In this document: positions 1 through 9,446 of the stretch, in pieces
Position numbering within the stretch: position 1 is the first letter of the stretch
How the letters are laid out: each line of letters begins with the position of its first letter
Program-made: the position numbers and the translations under genes
Assembly: GCA_963669265.1 (NCBI GenBank)
Contig: OY769916.1
Location: forward strand, 1,054,001 to 1,118,000
Length of the DNA stretch: 64,000 bases
Direction: 5' to 3'
DNA from: SZUA-547 sp963669265
GTDB lineage: Bacteria; Pseudomonadota; Alphaproteobacteria; Rhodobacterales; Rhodobacteraceae
The notes under the pieces: generated by a model
Seen by the model: the letters and a program-made list of their open reading frames with translations, nothing else
The model's database searches: none
Told to the model about the DNA's origin: nothing

Positions 1-606
1 ACCCCATGGGAGGCCGCGCGCGATGCGGCGCTGGGCGTCAACGCCAAGCCCGCGATGACCGCCGCACCCTTCGCCTTCCCAACCGCCATGACCGACGCGG
101 ATTCCGCGATCGAGGATTATGCGCGCGCCGTGCTAACCCCCGGACGCCCCGTCATGGCCGCAGCGCGGGACCTGACCACCCGGATCTATGAAGATTTCGA
201 CTACGCCCCAGGCGTGACCAACGCCGAGACGCCGCCCGCCGAAGCCTTCTCCGCGGGCAAGGGAGTCTGCCAGGACTTCGCGCATGTCATGCTGGCGGCG
301 CTGCGCGCCCACCGCATACCCGCGCGGTATGTCAGCGGCTATCTGCGCACCATCCCGCCTGAAGGGAAGAAGCGCCTTCAGGGCGCGGACGCCAGCCACG
401 CCTGGGTCGCCGTCTGGGACCCGATCCTCGGCTGGGTGGATTTCGACCCGACCAACAACTCGCTGCCCGGCGAAGACCACATTACACTGGCCTGGGGCCG
501 CGACTATGGCGACGTGGCGCCGGTCTCCGGCCTGGTGATCGGCGCCGGTGGACAGACGCTGTCCGTGAGCGTGGACGTGGCCCCGGCGGGCGCGGAGACG
601 ATCTAA
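1..606 (+). CDS. Transglutaminase-like cysteine protease-fold protein (5' end outside window)
   Basis: The reading frame is open from base 1, so the gene begins upstream of the window. About 200 residues are visible. The papain-like transglutaminase triad can be seen: Cys at 268-270 in GVCQDFAH, His in ASHAWVAVW, and Asp in GWVDFDPTNN. This is the usual order and spacing of the transglutaminase-core superfamily. Bacterial members of this type often sit with alpha-E and circularly permuted ATP-grasp genes; such neighbours, if present, would lie left of the window. It is probably cytoplasmic, because no signal peptide is visible in this part. The substrate cannot be inferred. A hairpin for the converging MarC gene lies about 50 bp after the stop. 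Confidence 0.85.
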   Translation, partial: TPWEAARDAALGVNAKPAMTAAPFAFPTAMTDADSAIEDYARAVLTPGRPVMAAARDLTTRIYEDFDYAPGVTNAETPPAEAFSAGKGVCQDFAHVMLAALRAHRIPARYVSGYLRTIPPEGKKRLQGADASHAWVAVWDPILGWVDFDPTNNSLPGEDHITLAWGRDYGDVAPVSGLVIGAGGQTLSVSVDVAPAGAETI

Positions 607-649
607 TAGGCGATCCGTCCTATCGCTCCCTGCGACACCCTTAAAGAAC

Positions 650-676
650 AAAAACCCGGCGCTGAATTGCGCCGGG
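650..676 (-). terminator. Rho-independent terminator of the MarC-family gene
   Basis: A perfect 8-bp inverted repeat, CCCGGCGC (655-662) and GCGCCGGG (669-676), has a 6-nt loop. Read on the minus strand it is followed by a run of T (650-654). It lies 95 bp past the stop of the minus-strand MarC gene and could also stop converging plus-strand transcripts. Confidence 0.75.
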
Positions 677-770
677 CCACGAGTGATCACAGGAATGATC
701 AATCAGCTGGTGGCGATCGGACTCGTCGTGAAAAGGGTCTCGCCAGAGCCTATCAGACGCCCTGACGTGC

Positions 771-1424
771 TTAATGCGCGGCGGCGACGGCCAGTTGCAG
801 GACGCCGAGTTTTTCGAGCCCTTTGACGATCAGCTCGACGCCGAGCGCGGTTAAGAGGATGCCGAATACGATCTCAGAGATAATCAGGCTGGTCGGGTTC
901 AGCCGTTTCGAGATCTTGTCCGCGTTTCGGAACACCAGCAGGTCGAACGCGCCGATCAACAGGATCATGCCGATCGTAATCGCCGCGCCGAGCGCGGACG
1001 AGACGCTGCTGGACGCCATCAGCAGAACCGTGACGCCGACCGGGTTCAACAGATAGGGGATCGCCAGCGGATAGACCGCGATCTGATGATGGTCGAGCGG
1101 CGAGGTGTGCTCCTCTTCCGGCTCGTGATCCGGTCCGGCGGCCATTTTCAACGCCAGAAGCACCAGCACCAATCCGCCTGCGACGGCGACCTCGCCCGCC
1201 GTGATATGCAGCAGTTTCATCAGGATCGCGCCGCAGAAGAACAGGATCAGCGCGGTCACGATCGCCGTCTTGACCATCTTTGTGCCGGTCTCCCGCTGCT
1301 GCTCCGGCGAGAAATTCTTGGTCTTCTCCAGGAACGGCACCAGAGCGATCTTCGGACCCATGCCGATCAGCATCAGAAGAAACATCGTGGTCAGAACTTT
1401 CGGATCGAGCGTGCTTAAATCCAT
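771..1424 (-). CDS. MarC/UPF0056 family integral membrane protein
   Basis: The 217-residue protein has about six hydrophobic helices and a short acidic cytoplasmic loop (PDHEPEEEHTS) near the middle. The family motif is visible as YPLAIPYLLNPVGVTVLL. Length and topology fit MarC/YchE proteins. MarC was once tied to multiple antibiotic resistance, but the family's physiological role is unresolved, so no transport function is assigned. It is a single-gene unit with its own terminator. The 126-bp gap between its start and the stop of the upstream GntR gene could hold its promoter. Confidence 0.85.
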   Translation of the reverse strand: MDLSTLDPKVLTTMFLLMLIGMGPKIALVPFLEKTKNFSPEQQRETGTKMVKTAIVTALILFFCGAILMKLLHITAGEVAVAGGLVLVLLALKMAAGPDHEPEEEHTSPLDHHQIAVYPLAIPYLLNPVGVTVLLMASSSVSSALGAAITIGMILLIGAFDLLVFRNADKISKRLNPTSLIISEIVFGILLTALGVELIVKGLEKLGVLQLAVAAAH

Positions 1425-1550
1425 CGGTCGTCTCTCTGTGATGCGTCTCGCGCGGTCAGGATGAAGTGATGGCGGAGGCCAAGGGCGCCTGTCCAGCGGA
1501 AAGTGGCGATCGAGGATGCCTCCTGGCCGCCGATGGAAAAGCGCCTGGCG

Positions 1551-2369
1551 TCAGGCTGAGCGCGTCCGGCGCGGCTTGGCCTGCTCGATCGACATCTCGT
1601 AGAGGCCCAGACGCTTGCGTGCGATCCGGTCCCGCCCGGCGACCGCATTGTCCGTGGAAAACGCGGCGCGCACGAAATCCATATGCGCCTCGGCGGCCTT
1701 TGACGCGGCGTCCGGGTCGCCATCCAGAACGCCATCGGCGATGGCCTTGTGCTGCGCCAGCAATTTGTCGCGCGCGCCGCCCATCCGGTAAAGCTGTTCG
1801 CGATTATAGAAGATGCCGCGCCGCATCAGTTCATAGATCGAGCCCATGACATGCACCAGCATGGAGTTATGCGCCGCATCAGCCACGGCCGCATGCAGTT
1901 TCACGTCCAGCTCCGCCTCCTCAGACGGATTGGAGTCGCCATGCACGGCCTCCATCCGGTCGATGATCCTGCGAATGATCTCCCGATCGTGATCAGTCGC
2001 CCGGCGGGCGGCGAGGAAGGCGGCATACCCCTCCAGCTCGCGCCGGAATTCGAGGTAATCAAAAAAGGCCTCCGCATGGCGGGAATAGAGATCGACCATG
2101 GCCGGCGACAGCGCGGCGCCCGTCAGATCGGCGACGAAGGTGCCCTCGCCATGCCGGACCGTCAGCAAACCGCGGTCCTCCAGCACTTTGATGGCGTCGC
2201 GCACCTTGGGGCGAGAGACCTCGGTCAGTTCCGCCAACTCGCGCTCAGACGGGAGTTTTTGGCCGCTTTTCAGAACGCCGGAGATAATCAACTGCTCGAT
2301 CTGGCCTATGACGGCTTCCGAGACGGAATCAACCTCGATCGGTTCAAAGATTTGCTTTGCGGCTTCCAT
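1551..2369 (-). CDS. FadR-subfamily GntR transcriptional regulator
   Basis: The 272-residue protein has an N-terminal winged helix-turn-helix (about residues 10-75, with LPSERELAELTEVSRPKVRDA) and a C-terminal FCD ligand-binding domain (about 95-225) that is all-helical and carries the expected Asp and His metal-ligand pattern. The ATG at 2369 was chosen because the HTH starts soon after it; an in-frame start farther upstream would add an unlikely basic tail. It lies 111 bp after the iron alcohol dehydrogenase, on the same strand, and is the natural candidate regulator of the amine/alcohol catabolic genes. FadR-type GntR proteins usually respond to an acid intermediate of the pathway they control. 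Confidence 0.85.
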   Translation of the reverse strand: MEAAKQIFEPIEVDSVSEAVIGQIEQLIISGVLKSGQKLPSERELAELTEVSRPKVRDAIKVLEDRGLLTVRHGEGTFVADLTGAALSPAMVDLYSRHAEAFFDYLEFRRELEGYAAFLAARRATDHDREIIRRIIDRMEAVHGDSNPSEEAELDVKLHAAVADAAHNSMLVHVMGSIYELMRRGIFYNREQLYRMGGARDKLLAQHKAIADGVLDGDPDAASKAAEAHMDFVRAAFSTDNAVAGRDRIARKRLGLYEMSIEQAKPRRTRSA

Positions 2370-2404
2370 GGCGGCGCTCCAACGATCCAGATGCTTGCAG
2401 AGGC

Positions 2405-2419
2405 TACCGCTTAAAGGTA
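2405..2419. promoter_or_regulatory. Candidate GntR operator palindrome
   Basis: The half-sites TACC (2405-2408) and GGTA (2416-2419) form an inverted repeat with a 7-nt AT-rich spacer, 36 bp upstream of the GntR start. This size suits a GntR-family operator and would fit autoregulation. The assignment rests only on symmetry and position. Confidence 0.35.
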
Positions 2420-2480
2420 ATCTTTGTAAACCTCTTCGCGAATGAGTGCGCTGACGTGATCGGAAACTCACGCAGACTTT

Positions 2481-3623
2481 CTAGCACTCCGACAGCAGCG
2501 CGCGGGTGTTCTCTGCGGTCATCTCGACAGGATTGCCGCCGACGCTGGGATCGCGCAACGCGTCCTCCACAAGACGATCCAGATCGAGCGATCCGACGCC
2601 CAACGCGGCGAGGTTCACCGGAATGTCGAGGGCCGCGTTCAGTTCTCCGACAAAATCGTGGAACCCGTCGAAACCGCCCGAGATCCCCAGATAGGCGGCG
2701 GCGCGTTCTATGCGGGCCCCAATGGCGGATCGGTTAAACCGCAGCACGGGCTGCATGACGACCGCATTGGTCGTGCCATGATGCGTCCCGTGATGCGCGC
2801 CGATCGGGTGCGAGATCGCGTGAATGGCCCCAAGTCCCTTCTGGAACGCGACCGCCCCCATCGACGCCGCGACCATCATCTGCGCGCGCGCATCCAGATC
2901 CCCGCCGTCGCGATAGGCGCGCGGCAGGTTCTCTTTCACCAGCCGCATTCCCTCCAGCGCGATCCCCTGGCTCATCGGATGGAAGTGCGGCGAGCTATAG
3001 GCCTCCAGACAATGCGCGAACGCGTCCATGCCGGTTCCTGCGGTGATCTTCGGCGGCATGCCCACCGTCAATTCCGGGTCCGCGATCACCACGACCGGCA
3101 GCAGTTTGGGATGAAAGATGATCTTCTTCATATGGGTGGCGGAGTCGGTCAGCACCCCCGCCCGCCCCACTTCCGAGCCGGTGCCCGCCGTGGTCGGCAC
3201 GGCGATGATTGGCGCGATGGCGGAGGCGTCGGCGCGGGTCCACCAGTCGCCCACATCCTCGAAATCCCAAACCGGCCGGTCCTGCCCTGGCATCAAGGCG
3301 ATCATTTTGGCCAGATCCAGCGCAGAGCCGCCGCCGAACCCGATCACCCCGTCATGACCGCCCTCGCGAAACGCCTCGATTCCGGCCGCCATGTTTTGCT
3401 CGGTGGGGTTCGGATCAACCTCCGCAAACACCGCGCGGCCCAGCCCCGCCGCCTGCATCAGATCCAGCGTCCGCGCAGTGATCTCCATATCGCGCAGGCC
3501 GCGATCGGTGACGAAAAGCGGGTTCTTGACGCCCGCCCCCGCGCAGGCGGCGCCGATCTCGGCGATGCGCCCGGCGCCGAAACGAATGGCGGTGGGATAG
3601 GACCAGTTTGCAGTCAGAGTCAT
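2481..3623 (-). CDS. Iron-containing (group III) alcohol dehydrogenase
   Basis: The 380-residue protein is an Fe-ADH. The NAD-binding motif GGGS lies at 97-100. Metal ligands match the FucO pattern: D200 and H204 in GMDAFAH, then H268 and H282 fourteen residues apart. The start at 3623 overlaps the aldehyde dehydrogenase stop by one base (TGATG), indicating translational coupling; the longer upstream frame reads through the neighbour and is rejected. Next to a glutamine-synthetase-like ligase and an aldehyde dehydrogenase, it most likely oxidises the hydroxyl group of a gamma-glutamylated amino alcohol to the aldehyde in the cytoplasm. Substrate identity is inference. Confidence 0.9.
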   Translation of the reverse strand: MTLTANWSYPTAIRFGAGRIAEIGAACAGAGVKNPLFVTDRGLRDMEITARTLDLMQAAGLGRAVFAEVDPNPTEQNMAAGIEAFREGGHDGVIGFGGGSALDLAKMIALMPGQDRPVWDFEDVGDWWTRADASAIAPIIAVPTTAGTGSEVGRAGVLTDSATHMKKIIFHPKLLPVVVIADPELTVGMPPKITAGTGMDAFAHCLEAYSSPHFHPMSQGIALEGMRLVKENLPRAYRDGGDLDARAQMMVAASMGAVAFQKGLGAIHAISHPIGAHHGTHHGTTNAVVMQPVLRFNRSAIGARIERAAAYLGISGGFDGFHDFVGELNAALDIPVNLAALGVGSLDLDRLVEDALRDPSVGGNPVEMTAENTRALLSEC

Positions 3624-5005
3624 CAGTTCAACTTCTTCAGATGGAATGAGACGGGACGCGTCAGATTCTGATAGCCGGTCGGGCCCATCGCCCCGCCGCG
3701 CCCGGTGTCCTTGCAGCCGGTCCAGCAAAGCCCCGGATCGACATAATCGCAGCGGTTGGTGAAGACGGTGCCAGTCTCCAGCGCAGGCGCCAGCGCCGCG
3801 GCGCGCGCCGGATCAGAGGTCCAGAGCGAGACGGTCAGGCCGTAGTCACTGTCATTCATAAGCGCCAGCGCCTCGGCGTCGTCTTTCACCTTCATGACGC
3901 CCGCGACCGGACCGAAGCTTTCTTCGCGCATCACCCGCATGGAGTGGTCCACATCGACCAGCAATTGCGGTGCGAGATAGGCGCCGCCGTCATCCTCTGG
4001 AAAGCCGTTCGCGTCGATCAACGGCGTGGCCCCTGCGGCGACGGCCTCGGCGATTTGCGCGCGCACTGTTGCGGCGAAACGGGCATGCGCCATCGGGCCA
4101 AGCGTCGTCGCCTTGTTCAGCGGGTCGCCCAGCTTGTAGCCCGAGATCAGCGCGACGGCGCGCTCGACAAACTCATCGTAGAGCGGCGCAGCGACATAGA
4201 TCCGCTCGATCCCGCAGCAGCACTGTCCGGAATTGAACATCGCGCCATCGACCAGCGTCTCGATCGCCGCGTCGAGGTCACAATCCTCCATCACATAGGC
4301 CGGGTCCTTGCCGCCAAGCTCCAGACCAAGTGGGGTGAATGTGCCCGCCGCCGCCCGCTCGATTGCGCGGCCGCCGCCGACCGAGCCGGTGAAGTTGATA
4401 TATCCGAACGCCCGTCCGCCGATCAGCGCCTCAGTCGTCGCGTGACCGAGAAAGAGGTTCTGAAAGACGCCCTCCGGCACGCCCGCCTCGCCGAAGGCGC
4501 GGACAATGCGCTCGCCCGCCAGCAGGGTTTGGGTGGCGTGTTTGAGGATCACCGCATTGCCCGCGATCAGCGCCGGAACGATGGTGTTGATCGCCGTGAG
4601 GTAAGGATAGTTCCAGGGCGCGATCACGAACACGACCCCATGTGGCGCGCGCAGCAACCGACGCTCAAACGCGCCGCTGTCCTCGACGATCTGCGGGGCG
4701 AGCGCCTCGGCGGCGATCCCCGCCATATAGCTGGCGCGCTCCTCCACGCCCCCAAACTCGCCGCCATAGCGGATCGGCCGCCCCATCATCCGGGCGAGTT
4801 CCGGCACGACCTCGTCATTCATCTCGCCCAGCCGGGCGATCCCCGCCGTGACCAGCGTGATCCGCTCCTCCAACGAGCGGCGGACCCAATCCTTCTGCGC
4901 GGCCCTCGCGGTTTCGACAACAGCGAAGGCGGCGGCCTCGCTCGCGACCTCCCGCTCAGCGAAGACCGATCCGTCGATCGGTGAAATGCACTGCAATACC
5001 GACAT
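3623..5005 (-). CDS. NAD(P)-dependent aldehyde dehydrogenase
   Basis: The 460-residue protein belongs to the aldehyde dehydrogenase superfamily. The general base E229 is in LELGGKDP. The nucleophile is C263 in the GQxC context, within an unusual run of three cysteines (262-264). APWNYP near residues 129-134 is the usual active-site motif. It is somewhat shorter than many ALDHs (about 480-500 residues). It lies three bases after the glutamine-synthetase-like gene and overlaps the alcohol dehydrogenase start, so the three enzymes form a coupled block. Expected role: oxidise the aldehyde made by the neighbouring alcohol dehydrogenase to a carboxylate. Confidence 0.9.
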   Translation of the reverse strand: MSVLQCISPIDGSVFAEREVASEAAAFAVVETARAAQKDWVRRSLEERITLVTAGIARLGEMNDEVVPELARMMGRPIRYGGEFGGVEERASYMAGIAAEALAPQIVEDSGAFERRLLRAPHGVVFVIAPWNYPYLTAINTIVPALIAGNAVILKHATQTLLAGERIVRAFGEAGVPEGVFQNLFLGHATTEALIGGRAFGYINFTGSVGGGRAIERAAAGTFTPLGLELGGKDPAYVMEDCDLDAAIETLVDGAMFNSGQCCCGIERIYVAAPLYDEFVERAVALISGYKLGDPLNKATTLGPMAHARFAATVRAQIAEAVAAGATPLIDANGFPEDDGGAYLAPQLLVDVDHSMRVMREESFGPVAGVMKVKDDAEALALMNDSDYGLTVSLWTSDPARAAALAPALETGTVFTNRCDYVDPGLCWTGCKDTGRGGAMGPTGYQNLTRPVSFHLKKLN

Positions 5006-5008
5006 GCC

Positions 5009-6376
5009 TTAGGACCTTTCGAATCCGCGCGCGATCTCCCAATCGGTGACGCGGCGGTCATACTCGAACTGCTCCCACTCGGCGGCGTTCACATAGTGAT
5101 CCACGACCTCGTCGCCGAATGCGGCGCGCAGCATCTTCGAACGCTTCAGAGCGACCGAAGCGTCCCGCAGCGTCTTCGGCACCTCCCGCGCCCGTTTGGC
5201 GGCGTAGGCGTCGCCCTTGAACTCCGGCTCCAACTCCATCTCCTGCTCAATCCCGGCGATCCCGGCGGCGAGTTGCGCGGCGAAGGCGAGATAGGGGTTC
5301 AGATCGGCCCCGCCGACACGGCATTCGATGCGCACCGCCTTAGACCCGTCGCCGCAGATCCGATAGCCGGCGGTGCGGTTGTCCTGGCTCCAGATCGCCT
5401 TGGTCGGCGCGAAGGTGGCTTCCTGAAACCGCTTGTAGGAATTGATATTGGGCGCGAGGAAGTAGGCGTATTCGCGTGAATGCGCCAGCAATCCCGCCAG
5501 ATATTGCCGCATTTTCAACGACATGCCGTATTTTTCGGCGGGATCGAAGAAGGCCGGAAACCCGTCGGAGGACCAGAGCGATTGGTGCACGTGGCACGAC
5601 GAGCCCGCCGCCACGTAGTCCCATTTCGCCATGAATGTCAGGGCCTTGCCCTCTTTCCATGCGATTTCCTTGCAGGCGTTCTTGGTGATGGTGTGATTGT
5701 CCGCCGCCGTCAACGCGTCGGCGTATTTGACGTTGATCTCCTCCTGCCCCGCCCAAGCCTCTCCCTTGGAGCATTCCACTGGAATTCCAGCGCCATAGAG
5801 GCCATTGCGGATCTCTCGCATCACCCCTTCTTCCTTCGCGGTCTGGAAGATGTGGTAATCCTCGTTATAGGCGCTGATCAGGTTGAGGTCGCGATAGCCC
5901 TTGGCCTGCGCCTCGGCGAAATCCTCATGGAACAGGAAGAACTCCAGCTCCGACGCCATCATCGCGCTCAGGCCCATCGCCTCCAGCCGGGCGATCTGTT
6001 TCTTCAGGATCGCGCGGGGCGAGACCGGCACCTCCGCCGCGCCATGGTGATCCAGGATGTCGCACAGCACCAGCGCCGCGCCCTCCATCCACGGCGTCCG
6101 ACGCAGCGTCGAGAGATCGGGCTTCATCGTATAATCGCCGTATCCCTGCTCCCAACTCGCGGATTTGAAACCCGGCACCGGCTCCATCTCCGCATCCACC
6201 GTCAGCAAGTAGTTGCAGGAATGGGTCTCCTCCACCGCGCTTTCGAGGAAGTGGCGCGCATGAAACCGCTTGCCCATCAGGCGGCCTTGCATGTCGACCT
6301 GAGCCATGACGACGGTGTCGATTTCGCCATTCTCGACTTCACTGGTCAGTTCTTCGAGTGTCAAATTGCCGGCCAT
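5009..6376 (-). CDS. Glutamine-synthetase-family gamma-glutamyl-amine ligase
   Basis: The 455-residue protein has the N-terminal beta-grasp and C-terminal catalytic domains of the glutamine synthetase superfamily. Visible motifs include ELEFFLF, the metal and ATP region GSSCHVHQSLW, and NINSYKRF followed by an arginine-rich active-site segment. It resembles PuuA/IpuC-type ligases more than housekeeping GlnA, and it is embedded in a catabolic operon instead of next to glnB. Such enzymes join glutamate to an amine using ATP, protecting the amine while the rest of the molecule is oxidised. The downstream alcohol and aldehyde dehydrogenases suggest an amino alcohol such as ethanolamine. Confidence 0.85.
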   Translation of the reverse strand: MAGNLTLEELTSEVENGEIDTVVMAQVDMQGRLMGKRFHARHFLESAVEETHSCNYLLTVDAEMEPVPGFKSASWEQGYGDYTMKPDLSTLRRTPWMEGAALVLCDILDHHGAAEVPVSPRAILKKQIARLEAMGLSAMMASELEFFLFHEDFAEAQAKGYRDLNLISAYNEDYHIFQTAKEEGVMREIRNGLYGAGIPVECSKGEAWAGQEEINVKYADALTAADNHTITKNACKEIAWKEGKALTFMAKWDYVAAGSSCHVHQSLWSSDGFPAFFDPAEKYGMSLKMRQYLAGLLAHSREYAYFLAPNINSYKRFQEATFAPTKAIWSQDNRTAGYRICGDGSKAVRIECRVGGADLNPYLAFAAQLAAGIAGIEQEMELEPEFKGDAYAAKRAREVPKTLRDASVALKRSKMLRAAFGDEVVDHYVNAAEWEQFEYDRRVTDWEIARGFERS

Positions 6377-6436
6377 GAGGACTCCGTTCGCATTGGCCCG
6401 CCCCCAAAAAAGGGAGCAGGCGATATCAGATAAGTC

Positions 6437-6456
6437 GCGGGGACGGACGCCCCCGC
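6437..6456 (-). terminator. GC stem-loop between TRAP binding protein and ligase genes
   Basis: GCGGGG (6437-6442) and CCCCGC (6451-6456) can form a 6-bp stem with an 8-nt loop, just past the stop of the TRAP binding-protein gene. No T-run follows on the minus strand. It is more likely a partial attenuator or RNA-stabilising stem than a full terminator. Confidence 0.4.
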
Positions 6457-6465
6457 AGAGAGCTA

Positions 6466-7503
6466 TCAGCCGTAGCGATAGGGCCGTCCGGCCTTCTCCA
6501 TATCGGCGTTATACTGCTTGAAAATGTCGACTACCTTGGCTTTGGTCTCGGACTCGGCGGCGATCTCATCCCAGAATTTCACCGCGGCGGCCTCCACCGT
6601 CGCCCATTCCTCATCCGGGATCGAGGTCAGCTTCATTTTCGTGCCATTGACGCGCAGCGAAGCTTCGCCGCCCCAATACCACCACTGACGATAGTAGTGA
6701 GAGCTGTCCATGGTCAGTTTCAGCAGCTCCTGCAGATTGGGCGGAAGCTCGTTATAGCGATCCATATTGGCGAAGAAGGATCCCGCCCACGCGCCCGAAA
6801 TGTTGTTGGTCAGGAAGTAGTCGGTCACATCGGCCCAGCCGACCGTGTAATCCTCGGTGATGCCGGACCAGGCGACGCCGTCCAGCTCACCCGTCTGCAC
6901 CGCGACCTCGATATCCTCCCAAGGCAGCGTCACTGGAACCACGCCGAACTGAGTCAGGAAGCGGCCTGCCGTCGGGAAGGTGAAGACCCGCTTGCCCTTC
7001 AAATCCTCAAGGCTGTTGATCGGGTCCTTGGTGGCGAAATGACAGGGATCCCAGGCGCCGGCGGAGAGGTGCTTGACGCCAACCTTGGAATACTCCGCAT
7101 CCCAGATCTCATTCAGCCCGTACTGGTTGAAGAGCACCGGCACATCCAGCGAATAGCGGCTGGCGAAGGGGAAGTAGCCGCCGAACACGGTCACCTCAGT
7201 CGGCGACGCCATGGAGTCGTCATCCGACTGCACCGCGTCGATCGTGCCCTTTTGCATGGCGCGGAACAACTCTCCCGTAGGAACAAGTTGATCGGCGAAA
7301 TAGAGCTCGATCTCCATCTGGTCACCCGCGACCTTGTTGAAGCTGTCGATCGCGGGCTTGATCACATGCTCGGCCAGAGCCGCGCCGGCATAGGTCTGCA
7401 TCCGCCACTTGATCTTGGTCTGCGCGTGCACCGCGGGCGCGGCCAGCGTGGCGGCGCCCGCCATCGCGGCGGAACCGGTCAGAAATGTGCGTCTGGTGGT
7501 CAT
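6466..7503 (-). CDS. TRAP transporter substrate-binding protein, Tat-exported (DctP family)
   Basis: The 345-residue protein begins with a twin-arginine signal (RRTFLTG at 4-10, likely cut after VHA near residue 27). The mature part is a DctP/TakP-like periplasmic binding protein. The Arg-containing segment that usually contacts a substrate carboxylate reads KGKRVFTFPTAG here and lacks the common F-R-x-P/V form, so the ligand may not be a simple dicarboxylate. It follows the DctM gene by 110 bp on the same strand and precedes the ligase gene, so it probably delivers the pathway substrate. Confidence 0.88.
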   Translation of the reverse strand: MTTRRTFLTGSAAMAGAATLAAPAVHAQTKIKWRMQTYAGAALAEHVIKPAIDSFNKVAGDQMEIELYFADQLVPTGELFRAMQKGTIDAVQSDDDSMASPTEVTVFGGYFPFASRYSLDVPVLFNQYGLNEIWDAEYSKVGVKHLSAGAWDPCHFATKDPINSLEDLKGKRVFTFPTAGRFLTQFGVVPVTLPWEDIEVAVQTGELDGVAWSGITEDYTVGWADVTDYFLTNNISGAWAGSFFANMDRYNELPPNLQELLKLTMDSSHYYRQWWYWGGEASLRVNGTKMKLTSIPDEEWATVEAAAVKFWDEIAAESETKAKVVDIFKQYNADMEKAGRPYRYG

Positions 7504-7613
7504 TTGAGAACCTCCTTGTTGAACTGGGCCGACGTTGATCGCCCGCCCCTTTTCTTCGAAATGCGCGCGTCGCGCGCGGTCTTCCTCATCGCCCCCTTAT
7601 GGGAGGTCTTGGG

Positions 7614-8936
7614 TTATTTTCCATAAACGTAATCCGGCAGCCAAAGCGCGATCTGCGGGAACATCATGACGATCGAAAGCGCCAGCACCATCACGCCGAC
7701 AAAGGGCACGATGGACCGGTAAATGTCGCGCAACTGAATTTCGGGCGGCGCCATCGCTCGCATCAGGAACAGATTATAGCCGAAGGGCGGGGTCATGTAG
7801 GCGATCTGCGTGGTGATCGTATAAAGCACACCGTACCAGACCAGATCGAAGCCCAGTTCGCCGACCAACGGCACATAGAGCGGCGCGACGATCACCAACA
7901 TCGCCGTGTCGTCCAGAAACGTGCCCATCAGCAGGAAGGACAACTGCATCAGGATCAGGATCATCCACGGATCGAGATTGAGTTGTTCGGTGAAGAGGCT
8001 ATCGATCGCCTTCACCGCGCCCAGCCCGTCGAACACGGCGCCGAAGCCCAGCGCGGCCAGAATGATCCACATGAACATGCAGGAAATCGCGAGCGTCTGG
8101 CGCACCGAGGTTTCGAACACTTCCCGCGTCATGCGGCGCTTAAGGATCGCGGCGACGAACGCCGTCATCGCCCCGATGGCGGAGCTCTCCACCAGGCTGG
8201 TCCAGCCATTTACGAAGGGCACCATCATCGCCGCGAAAATGCCCACGGGCAGCAGACCAGCGCGCAGCAGGCGCAGTTTTTCGCCCATGGGAACGTTGCG
8301 CTCTTCCTTGGGCAGAACCGGGCCAAGCTCCGGCTGCAGCCGGCAACGGATATAGACATAGAGAATGAACATCGCCGCCATCATCAGCCCGGGGAAAACC
8401 CCTGCGAGCCAAAGCTGTCCAACCGGTTGCCGCGCGATCATCGCGTAAAGCACCAGCACCACTGAAGGCGGCACCAAAATGCCCAGCGACGATCCCGCCT
8501 GAATGACGCCCGTCACCATGCGCTTGTCGTAGTTCCGGCGCAGAAGCTCTGGCAGCGCGATCGTGGCGCCGATCGCCATGCCCGCCACCGACAGCCCGTT
8601 CATCGCCGAGACCAGCACCATCAGCGCGATCGTGCCGATTGCGAGGCCGCCCCGCACCGGTCCCATCCAGACGTGGAACATCCGATAGAGGTCATCGGCG
8701 ATCTTCGATTCCGACAGCACGTAGCCCATGAAGATGAACATCGGCAGGGTCAGCAGCGGATACCATTTCATCAGCTTCATCGCCGCCGAGAAGCCCAGAT
8801 CGGACCCGCCGGTGCCCCAGAGCGCCAAGGCCGCGATTACGCCGACCGCGCCGATTGCGCCAAACACCCGCTGCCCGGTCATGAGCATCAGCATCATGGA
8901 GGAGAACATCAGGATCGCGATCAGCTCATAAGACAT
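7614..8936 (-). CDS. TRAP transporter large permease subunit (DctM)
   Basis: The 440-residue protein is very hydrophobic with about 12 membrane segments, as expected for the DctM large subunit that carries the Na+ and substrate sites. The SGSSLGILVPPS-like signature appears as QAGSSLGILVPPS. Its start overlaps the DctQ stop by one base (8936). With the neighbouring DctQ and the Tat-exported binding protein it forms a complete tripartite importer. The order Q-M-P differs from the P-Q-M order of the dct locus at 47000-50189. Confidence 0.92.
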   Translation of the reverse strand: MSYELIAILMFSSMMLMLMTGQRVFGAIGAVGVIAALALWGTGGSDLGFSAAMKLMKWYPLLTLPMFIFMGYVLSESKIADDLYRMFHVWMGPVRGGLAIGTIALMVLVSAMNGLSVAGMAIGATIALPELLRRNYDKRMVTGVIQAGSSLGILVPPSVVLVLYAMIARQPVGQLWLAGVFPGLMMAAMFILYVYIRCRLQPELGPVLPKEERNVPMGEKLRLLRAGLLPVGIFAAMMVPFVNGWTSLVESSAIGAMTAFVAAILKRRMTREVFETSVRQTLAISCMFMWIILAALGFGAVFDGLGAVKAIDSLFTEQLNLDPWMILILMQLSFLLMGTFLDDTAMLVIVAPLYVPLVGELGFDLVWYGVLYTITTQIAYMTPPFGYNLFLMRAMAPPEIQLRDIYRSIVPFVGVMVLALSIVMMFPQIALWLPDYVYGK

Positions 8937-9442
8937 CAGAGCTCCACCCCGCGAATGCGCGCGATGTCCTTAAAAAACTCCGCGATGGCCTGAAGCAACA
9001 TCAGAAAGATGCCGACGCACATGATCACCTTGATCGGCCAGGTGTAGGGCCGCCACGCGGTGGAGCTGCGCTCGCCATATTGCAGCGAGTAGCTGGTGCT
9101 ATCGATGGCGCCGTAGAGCAGGACGCCCAAGAAGAAGATCAGGAAAAGCACCGTGAACGCATCGAACCACGCCTTCTTGAGCGGCGACCACTCGCCGTAA
9201 AAAAGATCCATCCGCACATTGGAGCCGAGCTGGATAGAATACGGACCGCCAAGGATGTAATACGCCACCATCGCGAACTGGGCCATTTCCAGCGTCCAGA
9301 GCGAAGGGGTGAAGAAGGTCTTGGAGATCGAGGACCAGAGCAGGATCGCGACCATGCCGAAGATCAGATACATCACGATCCGGCCGAGGCGGTAATTTAT
9401 CGCCTCGACGATCCGGACATATCTGCGGATGACCTCCGGCAC
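8936..9442 (-). CDS. TRAP transporter small permease subunit (DctQ)
   Basis: The roughly 168-residue protein has four membrane segments, as usual for DctQ. A GTG at 9442 is preferred as start because it lies four bases after the stop of the upstream amidohydrolase gene and has a G-rich ribosome-binding site about 9 nt upstream. An ATG at 9487 would add 15 residues, overlap the upstream gene by 41 bp, and has a poor ribosome-binding site. It ends in a one-base overlap with dctM. Confidence 0.85.
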   Translation of the reverse strand: MPEVIRRYVRIVEAINYRLGRIVMYLIFGMVAILLWSSISKTFFTPSLWTLEMAQFAMVAYYILGGPYSIQLGSNVRMDLFYGEWSPLKKAWFDAFTVLFLIFFLGVLLYGAIDSTSYSLQYGERSSTAWRPYTWPIKVIMCVGIFLMLLQAIAEFFKDIARIRGVEL

Positions 9443-9446
9443 GCGC